A DNA stretch of 64,000 nt, taken from positions 84,156,976 through 84,220,975 of the forward strand of contig OZ024912.1 in the NCBI GenBank assembly GCA_964017125.1, given 5' to 3'. The notes below the pieces were generated by a model. The model did no database searches and was not told the DNA's origin. It saw nothing but the letters and a program-made list of their open reading frames with translations. Below are positions 13,195 to 28,100 of this stretch, one piece after another. The DNA comes from Flabesymbios commensalis (taxonomy: Eukaryota > Annelida > Polychaeta > Terebellida > Flabelligeridae). The translations under genes were made by a program, and so were the position numbers. Positions within the stretch are counted from its first letter, which is position 1. Each line of letters begins with the position of its first letter.

Positions 13195-16100
13195 CGATCA
13201 ATTGATTGATTGAATTATTGATTGATTAATTGGTTAAGACAAAACATATTCCTATGCATGATTCATTAAATTTTCGAAATAAGAATTTAATTATTCGATG
13301 AACCGCCAATTTAGGCTTTACTAAGGCACACATGTGGTAAAAGTTTCATGCATGCAAATCCGTGGGATTCGAATCGTAATCCAGATCATCCCAAACATGT
13401 AATCGATTGTTCCTTGGCCCATAGCACATCTCTCTGTTAAAAGTTTCATATAATTTAGTTTTTTACCTTTTCAGTAATTTGACGGATGGTCAGAAAAACA
13501 AACCGACACGACCTAAAACATTACCTCCTACGGCAGAGGTCACAGAAATTATTGGGATTCACAAAAAAACAATTTACAACAAAGGAATACAAATTAATGC
13601 TTGGAAAATTTTACGAAACTTGTATAAGAATTCACTCGCAAACGTGAATCCTACTTAATGTTGCTTTAAGTGTTTTTCGGCGATATGCAATGCTGGCCCA
13701 TTATTAACCCTTTCAGGACTGAATTTACCATAGTCATCTTCATTCACTACAAGCCGTGAATTGCTGTCGCAATTCTCGACTTGTAGTGGATGGAGGTGAC
13801 TTAAAGCTGATGACAAATGAAAAAAAGATAGTGTTATTATTAAAACAGTTCCATGGAAATTGTCGTTCTAAAACCCCTAAGTGTAGGAAATTAAGTCATT
13901 CTTCAGATATGCCATAAACATCGAGAGCATAGACGTCTAAAAAAGAAGCAAGCTTTGACAAAAGCTAAGAAGTTTAATATAGCTCATCATTGGAATAAAT
14001 TTAGAAAGTGAGAAATCAATTACATAAGTTATTGCAGTTAAAGCACAACCAGCTCATTGCTGATTTGCATGTAGCTCTAAAGGAAAACCTTCTGATCTTA
14101 TTGTAGATCGAAAACAAAAAATATACATAGAACAAATTGTCATGAAGGTCTAAGCGCCACCAATCCCAATGATATGGCTTGTCTGTTTGATAAATATTTT
14201 GATTTAGCTTTTAAAAACAAGACTGGTGAGCCATTAGCTTTTGTAGTGGCTGATATAGCTTTTAAGGTGGTTGTGATGATTTACTCAGTGGTCAAGATCA
14301 GTTTTTTTGTGGTTGAGATTACTTTTAAAGTGCCTCTGATCACTTCTTCAGTGGCTAAGATCACTTTTGTAGAGACCGAGGTCACTTTTTAAGTGGCTGG
14401 CATCAGTGTGTTAGTGTCCAAGATCACCTTTGTAGTGGTTGAGATAATTTTCGAGGAGGATGTGATGACTTTTTCAGTGGCTAACATCACTTATACAGTG
14501 GTTGAGATAATTTGTAAAGTGGCTGTGGTCACTTCGTCAGTGGTCAAGATCACTGTTGTAGTGAAAGAGACAACATTTAAAGTGGCTGTGATTACTCCTT
14601 CAGTGGTGAAAATATTTTTTGTAGTCACCAAGATCATTTTTTTGTTGGCTGACATCAGTTTCATGATGACCAAGATCACCTTTGTGGTGGCTCAGGTTGT
14701 TTTGAAGAGGCTGTGATTAATTCTTCAGTGACCAGGATCATTTAGGTAGTGGGTGAGATACCTTTGAAAGTGGCTGTGATGACTTCTTCAGTGCCCGAGA
14801 TCAGCTCGTTTGTGTCCAAAGTCACTTTTGTAGTGGCTCAGATAACTTTTAAAGTGACTTCAGTGGCTCACATCAGTTTGTTGGTGACAAAGATCACCGT
14901 TGTAGTGGCTGAGATAAAAAATAAGGAGGATGTGAGCATTTCTTATGTGGCTAAGATAATTTGTAAAGTGGCTGTGGTTACTTCTTCAGTGGCCTAGATC
15001 CCTTTTGTAGTGGCTGAGATAATTATTAAGGAGCATTTGATCACTTCTTCAGTGGCTAAGATCACTTATGTAGTGGCTGAGATAACGTTTAAAGTGGCTC
15101 TGATCATTTTTTTTCAGTAGCCAAGATCATTTTTGTAATGGCTGCGTTAACTTTTAAAGTGGCTGCGTCTTTTTCGGTTGCCAAGATCATTTTTGAAGCG
15201 GCTGAGATCACTTTTAAAGTGGCTTCAGGGGCTGACATCAGTTTGTTAGCGGCCAAGATCACCTTTGCAGTGTCTGAGATAATTATTAAGGAGGATGTGA
15301 TCACTTCTTAAATGATCAGTGAATTATAAGTGATATCGAACGAGCCCTAACTCAATATACATTTTTTGGCAATGGCGGCACAAATTTGCATAAAAATGGC
15401 AGCTAACACAGCTAATCGTTTTCTACGTTTTTTTTGCAAGCTAGATACACCAATTAGCAGTGCACGGGAACCCTATTTTTCGACCAGACTAATAGGCTTA
15501 TCAAAGCCACATCCAAAGATTATAAAAGTAATTTTAAAAAATAGCAAAAATAATGTGAAATATGACAAATTCGAGAAACACAAATTGGAAAGTGAAATTA
15601 AATTTAATTTGAGACAAAGACTACAGACATGCGCAAAAATATGTTGTATCAATGAAACATTTGGCGGCCATTTTGTTTTTTTATGTCGTTTATTTGTTGT
15701 AAAACAATTTCTAATCCTTTAATCAGCACATTTGTAAACAAATTAATAAATAATCATCACTCCTTATGTTTTTTCTGTGGGATAGTCGCCATTTTGGATT
15801 TTACCTTCCTGAAAATCCTCCTATGAATATCCAGAGTAAACAAATTTTGTGTGGTTTGTCCGGACCTTATACAAGACCGTGGTACTAAAATATTTTGGTA
15901 AGGAATTTGTTTTAGGTTTTGTTCCAGCTTTCCCTGACTAATAGATGTATACACACCATGTCCAATACACCCAGCGACTCGGCAGCACATACCATGCAAA
16001 CACAAAACATACAATGTTAGCGAACGTCAAAGACGTTGGGCCGACGTTGGATAAATGTCATACAAATGTTTTGTGCTTGCTGGGTATGATTTGACGTCTA

Positions 16101-19100
16101 TACATGTACTCAATTCAATGTATAGGTAGACCGGAAATCAGTTATCTCTTTTCCTGGCCGCGCATGCGAACCGTAAGTTCACGGTGATTTCACGCCAGTC
16201 AACAGTCCATTCCTGTCTATGTCTATGGTTATGCACAATGATGCTTTGATGCATCGTGAGGGTTTAAAGGGTTTTAAACCAGCATTCTTCTCGTATGTCA
16301 TGGAACTATATATGTCAAAGTGGCAGATACACACTTTCATATACAAGGGAACGATATGTCACTCACTGTTCGGTGAGTGATGGGTGTTTACAAACCTTGG
16401 AATATGTCGCATGTCTCAACGTCCATGCCGTAACCACACTGCTTCCGGTCTGGTTCACTCAGACAGTACTTCCGGGAAGTGGTTCCCACACCGGAAGTAG
16501 ACGCTGCCACCCCACGCAGCAGAGACCCTGTGTCTCCCGTATCCACCCTGAAAGAAGCAACATTTTAAGACTTTTAAACAACATTTTTATGTGAAATATT
16601 GATGAAGTAGCTGTTAAATATTTCACAAAAGTTGTTTTCAGGATTTTTGTTATACGTAGGAAGGTTTGTTCAACAATATTTAAGTTGCAAATAGCATTAG
16701 GAATCCAGCTTCAAATTAATAAAAAAAATAGGAACAAAAACAATTCAGTTGGGCAATATTTCAGTCAGCATTGAGTGGAATTTAGGATTTGGTTGGGTGT
16801 GATATAAGTTAGTAGGCCTACACTCTCTTACCTCCAGTCCTGTATAAAGTCAGAAGGTTGACCTCTAGACGTCCTGTTGACCTGGGGTTGGGTCACGTGG
16901 CCGTCTCTCATGTGGGCGTCATTTTGCCAGTTACCGTCATATGTACCACATAAACCTGTAAATGACAAACATCTCACATGTCTATATACAATGTTTACAT
17001 TAAGTTATTTTAACCCTAAGAGATTTTCAGTAAAATAAATGTCCGATTGTTTTCAAGATGAATGACGTGGACAATTTCACAAGGTCCATTTCACGTCAAA
17101 TTTGAATGATATATCAAGTACACAATCGTCTTTGATGACCATTTTGAAAAACACTAGTGCGAATCAGTGATGTGAAAAAAACAAGAGCCCTGCGGCTCTG
17201 TAAGCTTGTAGGTTGGTGCATTTAAGCTATTTCGAAAATTATAAGTACACGTGCTATTACTCTATGTTAAATTTTGAAATGAATCTATCAATTAAAGATT
17301 TGTTTGGCATAAGCAACATTGTAATGTACTGATATGTATGGCAGATCTAGCATACCATCACTTCTTTGTTCTGTCTTAATCAGTACTTTTTTCAGTAGGT
17401 GAGTGTACTGTATGATCTGTGACTAGACTTGCTTATTTCACTAAAATGATTGAACTCGTTTTAAGGTCCACCACTTCTGGATGCAGATTTGAGTCTGATT
17501 GAAATTTGGATTATTTTGCACTAGACAGAAGCCAGGCAGATGCAAAAATCTACAGAGCTCCGAGAAATTTCATAAAACCCCACTTTTTCAGCGCGGAACC
17601 GTCTTTCTACGTCAGATGATGACGTAGAAAGAAGATCCACGCACTGAAATGATTAAAATATTTATAATGACTATACACGCATAACACAGGTATTTAAACG
17701 AAGTGGAAAGAGATAACTAAGATATTTATGATAAAAAAATTCAAAAATACTTCAGCGTTGTAATAAGATTGATTCGTACCTTGTGTTTGGTTGAGATCAG
17801 CAGGTGACGCAAGGATCCAGACGTTGACCAGCATGTTACTCACCATCACCTTCACGTACAGACCGTGGGGCAGGTAGATCTGAAAGGAAGGACAATAAAT
17901 GGTACCCATTAAAAGTGGGAAAATATACAAAACTGTTAAGCCTGTGTTGCGGAATTTTGTACCCAAGGGGTTGATATAATCTATTCACTGTACTTGTACT
18001 AAGCTTACGGTATGAGTTTACTGTAATTTATTCTGGTTTACCGTATGACATGTAAATATATGTTGGGCCAATGTTGTCCCAACGCCAGTACTAATGCCAG
18101 CATAAAGGTAGGCATGAGAATTGATGTAGGCTAATTGTATGAAACGTATAATTGTGTACAACATAGGTTTTTCTGTAAATAGGTTCACGTCGGCGTTATG
18201 AGGCAGCACTTTTCTGTTTCGGCTCTCGAGAACAAGATCTTTCGAAATTGGGGGCCTAGTGTGTTCCGGCGTGAGTGTGACTACTCCTGGGGCACTTGGT
18301 AACTTGGGGCACTGACGTCATTAGTCCATTTTGATCATCGCGTTCTGCGACCTGGAGGATAGACTAAGAAGACTGAGATATCGTGGTGAGTGTTTTCTAG
18401 TTTTTACTGTGTAAACCTCACCACGATGATCACTTACCTGATGTCTATTTTCCAGGTCGCTGGGGTTTTGGTATTATTGTTTTTTATGATTTTGTTGTGT
18501 GTGCTGATGAATGACTGATGTGTGATTGACATAATGATATTGTTGTTAACGAGAGTGTGATATTGTTAACATTGATATTGACGTTTCATTTAGTTTAATA
18601 ATGTTGGTACATCTTTGCGAGATAAGTAACTAATTCTCTTTCATATTGTTCAGAATAGGATTATTTAAATTTATCTTTGGAATGGTTTAAGATTGAGAAT
18701 ATTATCTGCGTTAACCAGGCATTTTGAGTGATTGTCAAACTCGAACGTTTATTGATATTTGACGCATATTTTCCATGTATTTAAATTTGCTTCTCTTTTC
18801 ATATTCCGGACTGTTGAAGATACTAAAGTGTTTTATAGTATCTACCACATTGTACTGTTTATATGATTCATGAAATTAAAATGTCAATGAATGTGAATTG
18901 TTTTGTTCTTATCATTACCGTCAGTTCAAGCTCGTCTGTCTCATATTAGTCTTTTGGATCGGTATGTTAGGTCCCAAATTTTGATCTATACATTTCGGTA
19001 ATTAATCCCCCGTAGTGTAATTTCATCACCAACATCCCGTTACACCTGGTACACACAATAAGATAGTATTATGAGATTTGTCTCATGGGACAAGTTGTGC

Positions 19101-22100
19101 GAAGAATGGTACCGTCGGTCTGTTTGTCTGTCAAAATAATCTGTGCTGCATTTCAATATCTATCATTGTTCGAAACGTTTACAGTGATTGCAGTATGTAT
19201 ACTGTATACTATATTAAGTTGGCGTACAGAATAATCGGCGAAATCAGTCCCAGTCCATTTTAGCGTACATAAAATATAGTACAGGTTGAACAGAAGGGCA
19301 TTTCATACAGTATTTTACCACACTGTGGGTAATTAGCGACCATAACGAAAGTCGCCTACCACACTATGCCCAGCAAACACGATGCGGGTTCAACGCTGGT
19401 CCACCGTCGCCTGCTCTGGCCAACAACCATTCAAAACTGGACAGTGCTTTCTGCTGGTGGTGGTGTGTCCACAGAGTACAAGCTGACACCGATCCAAAGG
19501 CTGTTAAATGTTGGGCCAGCATCGCCAGTGCTGGGCAGTATCCATTCAGTCCTAGTCAGTACTTCATGCTGGCGGTACCAGCACATGCTTTGAACCAAAG
19601 CTGGATCAATGTTGTGGATCAATGTTGGCCCACCGTTTTTGACGCTGGCCCACATTCAGCGTGGCGTCAATCGCGACACGGTAACCCAATACTGGGCTAA
19701 TGTTGGGTCAGCGTCGTAGACGGTAGGCCAACATTAGCCCAACATTGGGTCAACGTCCCATCTTTGACCGCCTGCATGATAGAAAGCGCTGGAGAAAAAT
19801 GAATTGGAGACAGACGCAGATTGGGCGGACAGGGGTAAAGCAATATGTCCCCACGCCTGTGTACAGAGGGGAGACATAAAAGTTGGAGCTACTGCTGTTT
19901 GATTACTTAGATTTGTTGTGATTAATGTTTAATAAAAAAACTTGCAAATACAATTCAATAGCATGGTCATAGTGCCCTCAATCTTAAAGAGTGCCGTTAG
20001 GCTGCCTTTCCATTGACGCGATTAAATGGCCGCTCGTTCCGCCGCGTGGCAGAAACCTTTCCAATGGCGCGTCCAAACGCGCAAGAACGCGCAGGAGATG
20101 TGGTGACATTGTTCCAGACTGTCCCTAGTAGGCTACTTGTAGGCCTATCCATGAAGTCCAATTTTCGCGCAATGCAGTTATAACGGGTCATTTTACAATA
20201 AACGTAGGCCAACATTTACATGCCGAAATAGGTCTTTCTAATGCTTCAGACATTCATTACGCGCACCCTTCAAATACCGCATGTATTCAAATTAAGTGTG
20301 GCTTATAAACAGACTATAGAGAGCGAGATCAAGACTATAGGCGTGCAGGTTTTGTGATAGGGCCTACATTATGCTGAATAATGTAAATATATATAACACT
20401 GTACTCTCCCATTAAACACAATAAAATTGTATAGGCTTAACATGTATGCAACGTCGGCCCAACGTCTTCGACGTTGCTCCAACATTGCTAGAGCTCAGTG
20501 TCACAGCAACCTAGCAAATATGAGACGTTGCAGACAGCCAATTTTGAATAAAATTCATGCTCGGCCAGCATCGCAGACAATAATCCAGCATTGAATCAGC
20601 ATTGGTTCAACGTCTCGTGTTTGACGGGCTGCCAGAAATGACGGAAAACAACCAGAAATAATATAAAATGACAAATGGGGATATGAACGCGTGATGGATG
20701 AACGCAGAAATCGCTACATGTGCGATTGCTGGCCGCGCGGCGAACTGGCCGCGCGGCCAATCCCGTCCATGGAAAGGTCACATTTGTGATTATATTAGAT
20801 TGATTTTTAATTCTCCGCGCCGCCGTCGCAACGCGTCGCGCACCCAAACGCGTCAATGGGAATGCAGCCTTAGACTTCTCATTGTGCTGTTTTCGGTATC
20901 GTGCTATTGTGGGTGTCTCATGCTTAATAAATAGGGCCTCCATAATACGGTATGGCTTGAAGCTGCCATCTGATACTCCTATTAATCACTCCTAGTATTC
21001 AGCCATTTTTTTCGGATTCATTCACTTTGAGATGTGAATTGCTGTCGTGATTCCCATCTCAAAGTGACTGAAAATGTCCTAATTTCGTAAAATATCCAGG
21101 TTATATATCTCACAATCTGACGCCTGTAGACGTCATAATCTGACGTCAGATTATGACGTCTACAGGCGTCAGATCTATATCTCACATTTATAACAGCTCA
21201 GAATGTCTCACGCCCACTAGGGGCGTGAAAAGCTGATGATCATCATGATGTAGCCAAGGAAAATGTCTTGATGATTCCAGTAATATCGTCAATTTTGCGT
21301 TACAATTATAAAGACTTTTTTACAACTCTCGTACAGTTTGTGTGGCCCATTAACAAGTTCTGGATACATTCTTAACGGGTGTTTCTATACACATTTTATT
21401 CATATATCAATCAAACATACGAATATATGTATTTTATTTTTGTGAAATTAATTATCTATCTAACTATCTAGTACTTACATTGTATTTAATACCATCTGAT
21501 TCTTGGAACACCCTAGTCCCCTGTGTGAGGTTACCGTTCAGGAACATATCTATTTTCATGGTTGTTCCCTGGCCACCCGGCGTCTGGAACAGTGTTCCCG
21601 CCTGCCTCCTGTGTCTGTAGCACCTCTCTATCACTATGACATCATCGCCGCTCTTCACTGCGACTGCGCAGTTACAGGAGGCTGTCACGTGATCCCCACA
21701 GCTCTGATACACGGTGGTCACCTACAGCATGATAATACAGCATGATACAATAGCATAGAATCATTAACATTTTTTTTCAAATACTCTATATTCTAAGTGA
21801 TCGAAAGTTACCGTCTGCTACCACACTCCTGAAGATATATGGCAGACATTTCTGGTTCAAAAAATGTAGGTTCATGATCAAATTGCGCGATTAATTTCCA
21901 ACCTAAAAAATATTTTTCCAAGTGCTCCAATGGAAACATTGATTATGTCATTTGTCTACAATATCATGATACAATAGTAGAGAATCCTTAACATATACTC
22001 TATATTATAATTGAACTTTACATGTTATCCTCCTAAATAAATAGGGATCTCCGCACTAAGAAAGCAACATGATGATGCAGTCCCAATAAACACAAAACTT

Positions 22101-25100
22101 TTGAATAACATGTTTACAATGTTGGGCCAACAATACGCATTATTTTTCCACAATATCATGATACAATAGTATAGGATCATTAACATATAATCATATCTAT
22201 ATTCTAAGTGAACTTTACATGTTATCCTCCAAAATAAATACCATATTCTTTTCTTATGAACATATAGAACAGGCTATCTTTGTGTTTTGACCCTTACAAC
22301 AGTTATTGTGCGGGGATGCCCGCTCTAACTAAGACATTTAGCATTAGCGTACATTAAAAACCGTCAATTCATTTATAGGATAACAAATATGGTGCTTCTA
22401 ATATATGTCATATAAAGCTGAAATAATTATTGCTAACACGATTTCCATCCACAAATATTTATAAGAAAAATAAATCTTAGAAATTAAATTATTTAATCAA
22501 CCCTTTCCGCATGGGACATTAGACGTCAGAATCTGACATCTAAAGTCGACCTCCGCACTGGAAGAGTAAACTATTTATATACAGGTATTCAAATGAAGCG
22601 GAAAGATATGATGACTGTTAATTGAAAAAAACGTTTGGCTTATATAAGACTATTTCAGCGCTTTAAGGGGTAATTACGAACGTTTCAAATTCCATTCTAT
22701 TAATTTACATTTTCTGGAGTTTGATTATTTCTTTAAAACGTATATTTACTGGCCCAGTGTTGGTTTAATGTTGGGCCAGCGTCATAAAAGTGAAAAAAGA
22801 GCACAAACATCTTACCATGAAAGGCTTTGTTTTGTGTTTATAGAGGATGAACTCTCCTTCGTAATAGTTATTATATTCTCTGAAAATAAAATACTGAATA
22901 GAAAAAACATGCAAGAAAACATATGATTGGTTATTTACCTGGTTATGTACGTCTATATGCAGAGTTGTAATTAAATTAAATTAATTGTCATAAGCACAAA
23001 AATCCTTGAAAAATATAGACTTGTAGCAATTTCGAGCATAGTAGGCCATAGCATATCAGGCTTGTAATACATTAGAAGCTGGTAACTGTAATAATTTCAG
23101 TGACTGTATAGTTAAAAGTCGTAAAGATATTAACCCTTATGCTGCCTATTTTTTCAGACTTTTTTTCATCCATTTGAAGCTGGAATTGCTAACGCAATAT
23201 CAAGCTCCAAATGACATAAAATGTAAATGTAATTATTAGATTAACTAAGCATCTACCACAAAACATTTTAGCAATTCGGGTTGAATTTATTGGTCTGAAA
23301 TTTGCTTGAAAACAAATATATACGGTCCTGGCAGCATAAGGGTAGAATAAATGAGTGTAAAATCCACTTAGGGCCTACAATCCGTCAAAAGTGATGACGT
23401 GAGGGTCGTTGATCGACTGACATGTCGCCTTTCTGTCTCTGTCGATAATATCAACCTGGAAAAATATAATGTCACATGTTAAAAAACAGATTATTGTAGA
23501 AGCTGGAAGAGGTATGGATTATAATGTGGGGCATTTATCTCCTCACAGATATCGTGAATAGAAGCATAAGCTTATATTCATTGAACTGTAACTGATAATT
23601 ATAACACCACTCAGAGTAGTTATGTGTATACATTAAATGGTCTCATTATGTTAGTGAATTCATGATCAATCAAAATGAACTGGGCTTGAACCGGGGGGGG
23701 GTGCAATAGGTTATCATATGACAATTATTTTAGCGACTATTCAATCATAAATACCACATCTCTCCTGCATGGTAATTTAGTGAGCTTGGCCCTGATACCT
23801 CTGCTACGTGTACACACAGAATCAGACGTGTGGTGTGGTCCAACATTTAACTCAGCGTTATTTTAACGTGTCAGTTTGACTGGTTAGTAAGTGTTCTATT
23901 CATGATCTAATATATTGTGAGTATGGTGCCCCTGTATAAAACTATGTATACAGCTATGTACTGTACGCTCTCTAACTTCTGGCCTGATTTACTCACATGA
24001 GTCTATGTACTGTATGACCTGACCTGATTTATTCACATGAGTCTATGTACTGTATGACCTGACCTGATTTACTCACATGAGTCTATGTACTGTATGACCT
24101 GACCTGATTTACTCACATGTCTCCATCTACTGTATGACCTGACCTGATTTACTCACCGTGAGTCTATGTACTGTATGACCTGACCTGATTTACTCTCCTG
24201 TATGACTTGACCTGATTCACTCACCGTGAGTCTATGTACTGTATGACCTGACCTGATTTACTCACAGTGAGTCTATGTACTGTATAACCTGACCTGATTT
24301 ACTTACAGTGAGTTTATGTACTGTATGACCTGACCTGATTTACTGACTGTGACTCTATGTACTGTATGACCTGACCTGATGTACTCACCCTGAGTCTATG
24401 TACTTTATGACCTGTCCTGATTTACTTACCGTGAGTCTATGTACTGTATGACCTGACCTGATTTACTCACCGTGAGTCTGTGTACTGTATGACCTGACCT
24501 GATTTACTCACCGTGAGTCTGTGTACTGCATGACCTGACCTGATTTACTCACCGTGAGTCCATGTACTGTATGACATGACCTTATTAAATCACCGTGAGT
24601 CTATGTACTCTATGACCTGACCTTCTTTACTTACCGTCAGTCTGTGTACTGTATGCTCTATGACCTCTGATGACGTAGATGACCTCCTGAGTTTGAGGTC
24701 CATGTAGTAGGTCTGCAGGCCGTCGTACTTGCTGTCTATGCGGGCCTTGATCGGCACGCTGATCTTCCAGTGTTTTAGTTTGTTCTCTCGCCCTGTAACA
24801 CTTAGTGGTCGGCTGTACAGCTCGTCCGTACCCATGTGTACACGACCAGACGGACGTCCTAATACCAGCTGTGGTATGGCTACGCCACTACTCCTACATC
24901 TGTACATAAATTATTACTTTATTGAACACGTCACCTACATTGTATGCAACTACTAGAATATCATCAGAAATACACAAGAGAGATATCATTTTACTTTTTC
25001 TTCATTATTTTTTAAAATATATTCTAATCATTCCCACTGTGTTTTATCTTAACTTTCTGACGTTTCCATTAGAACCCTTAATGTACTAATCACGTAAATC

Positions 25101-28100
25101 CGTTTTCAGCGTGAATGTTTTGATTCAAATTGCACAAATGATAAAGGCCCATTCTCAGGAAAACAGCATGTTTTTGTTCTAGCTCTGTTATATCGTTTTG
25201 AGTGTTTGAATGAGTGAAGGCAACATTCCGATAGATTACAACTTTTAAAAACATCCGTTGGCAACGTAATTAGGTTTTGAAAAAAACGGATTATGACAAA
25301 ATGTCGGTCATTACATTTTTGCCTTTTAGATCGACCCCTCTTATAACCATATTTCAAGTACATGTATTTAAGAGGAAAAGGAGATGACTCGCCAATTTTA
25401 ATATCTCCTTCTAAAGATAGTTTTTTTATAATTTACTAGCCCAAATATATGACAAAAAGTTTTCAACTCGTATTAGGAGAAGTATTTAAGGTCTCAAATG
25501 TATCACACCGTCAAAGACATTGCGAGTTTAATTACAACGTCATCGCAAAAGGACCGATTACCTAACGGGCTACATATTTCAAAACTGAGAGCCTCTACAC
25601 AGCTAAGTAGTAGTAGTAAATCATTGCTTTACGTCACTTTTCGGCACAAAAGGTCTTTTAAGTGACATTATAATACGATAAAACCGTTGTAGTCAATTGA
25701 TGAGATGAATGATGTACGGATGATGATGTGAGGGTGGGGTGATAGGGCATGGTGAGTTATTGAGAGCGTTTTCCTTCGCTCGCCCGATAAGGGGTTCTGG
25801 GCATGTCTAGGGGATATACCCCCAGACATGCCCAGACGGCACACAGCTAAACTTGGCCGATTGACATGTTTTAAATCTTTGCAGGGCATCGTGAACATCG
25901 CCAAAATACACACGCATTATTCACGGGATGCTCGTGACTGTTGTAGTGACAAAAATAAAGGGATTTTTCCTTAGTGTTGACCTTTCGAAGAAAAAAAATC
26001 AACATCGGACCCTTATTCTAGACCCTCAACAGGCAGGTTTTATAGTCAATCGCAATCGATCGCATTAGTGTCATGGTTGTTCCAAATTTTATGAACATTC
26101 CGAGATACACACTCATCTCTTTCAAATTTAGGGTGGAGAAAGCCTAAATAACACAAATTTAAACTTTTAAAGTTTTTTAGGTTTGGGACACTTGGGACAG
26201 TCTCTTTAACACTTTTACCCATTTTATTTGTAGTTGTGGATCGTTGTAGCGAAACATAACTTCAAGTCCGTGGACTTGTTGCTTTAGATATTAAGATGAA
26301 TGTCAACTTTTTCTAGTAAAAATGAGAGAATGATGAGATAATCTTATTTTTAGGATATTTAGTGTGATATGGCCCCGGCCCATTCAATGAGTATGATTTT
26401 ACCTGGGTAGCCTAAACCTGTGATTTACCTGGGTACACCTGTGGAGAAGTTTTTGAAGTCTATGTGTACAGTGAGTGTACAGTCTGTGAGGTTGGCACAT
26501 ACTGTGTACATGTTAGCGTACACCAGGAACTGTACAACCATCTCCCCTTCTCCCTCTGTTACCACAAGGTGGTTACTGCAATTCAGCTGGATAAAAAGAA
26601 AACACAAAATAATAGCTAGTCACAAAACTTGAGATGAATAAATATTATTATACATTTATTACACAACCATTTCAGTATCTCAATAAAATTGATGTAAATA
26701 CTTTCTATAAATAAATAACAGTATTTTTTAGAATATAATAATATTCCATATTTATATTACATGGATTACTTAATAAAGGGTGAAGCATACAGGCACTGTT
26801 ATTACAAAAGTATGATTCTGTTGATGGCTTCCTTTTTAATGAGACTTTTTTTTAATAACACCGACTGATGATCCCATACTTGAATATAATGGCAGCTCAT
26901 TCAATGTATTGATCGAGAAGAACATTTTTACAATACTAGTAACTAATTATTACTGCACTGCACAGCAATAAACTACATAATTGGTCACCTATGGTATGTC
27001 AATAATAATTTATTTGATAATTTTAAAAAATTTAATCACCATACCAAAACCTAACTAGCACAAAAACCTGGGTCAATGTTGTTTCAATGCTGTGCCATCG
27101 TCTGCGACGCTGGACCAACATTAAAACAGCATTTTATCACCTGTATACCCCACATGCTGACTGTAGATACTGGAGCAGTATGGGTGGTGTGAGACTCGGC
27201 AGTACTCGGCTCGTCTTCGGTAATCTCCGGCACTGTGGAGATCTCAGGCACCGATGACGTAGGCTGTGTGATATGACTGTACCAGGTCGTCAGGGAGGGA
27301 CTGGTCATAGCTTCCGTGACGCGGAGAGAATCCCCAAGCTGTGACGTCAGCTCCTCTCCCAGGGTGCTGTGTGCGTCAGAGGTCAGGCCGGGGACGCCTG
27401 GTGACCTCTCTGTGACCTCTGTGGTCAGCTCCACCTGGTGAGGGGTTCCTGAAAACATACACATGTTATAATTTAAAATGTGACTGGGCCCAGGTGTCAC
27501 GATAATGTAGGCCGCCTACCACAAATTTCTACGACGTTGGCACAACATTAAATCAACATCGGGTGAACATCTCGTGCTTGCTGGGAAGGCCCCTGACTCT
27601 GGATTACTAGCCGTAACACCTCCTCCCATCAGTTGAGTGTTGAGGCCCCTGACCATGGATAACTCACCGTAACACCTCCTCCCATCAGTTGAGTACTGAG
27701 GCCCCTGACCATGGATGACTCACCGTGACACCTCCTGCCATCAGTTGAGTACTCGGGCCCCTGACCATGGATTACTAACCATAACACCTCCTGCCATCAG
27801 TTGAGTACTCGGGCCCCTGACCATGGATTACTAACCATAACACCTCCTCCCATCAGTTGAGTACTCGGGCCAACACACAGATGTTTAACAAATGTGTATT
27901 TAATGTTGTGCCACCGTCTACGACGTTGGCACAACATTAAATCAACATCGGGTGAAATCTCGTGCTTGCTGGGAAGGCCCCTGACTCTGGATTACTAACC
28001 GTAACACCTCCTCCCATCAGTTGAGTGTTGAGGCCCCTGACCATGGGTAACTCACCGTAACACCTCCTCCCATCAGTTGAGTACTGAGGCCCCTGACCAA

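Noticed and set aside
15366-15722. 118-residue plus-strand open frame
   Set aside because: AT-rich with low-complexity composition and no motif; it sits in the intron between exons M and N. Chance cannot be excluded.
18230-18480. Possible promoter or first exon on the plus strand (ATCGTG|GTGAGT and TTTTCCAG|GTCGCT)
   Set aside because: Splice-like words only, with no open frame linking to anything recognisable.
19010-19046. LTR-end-like stretch shared with 85-120 (GTGTAATTTCATCA...CCCGT.ACA)
   Set aside because: Only about 35 bp match, and I cannot see a matching start or an internal region, so a solo LTR cannot be claimed.
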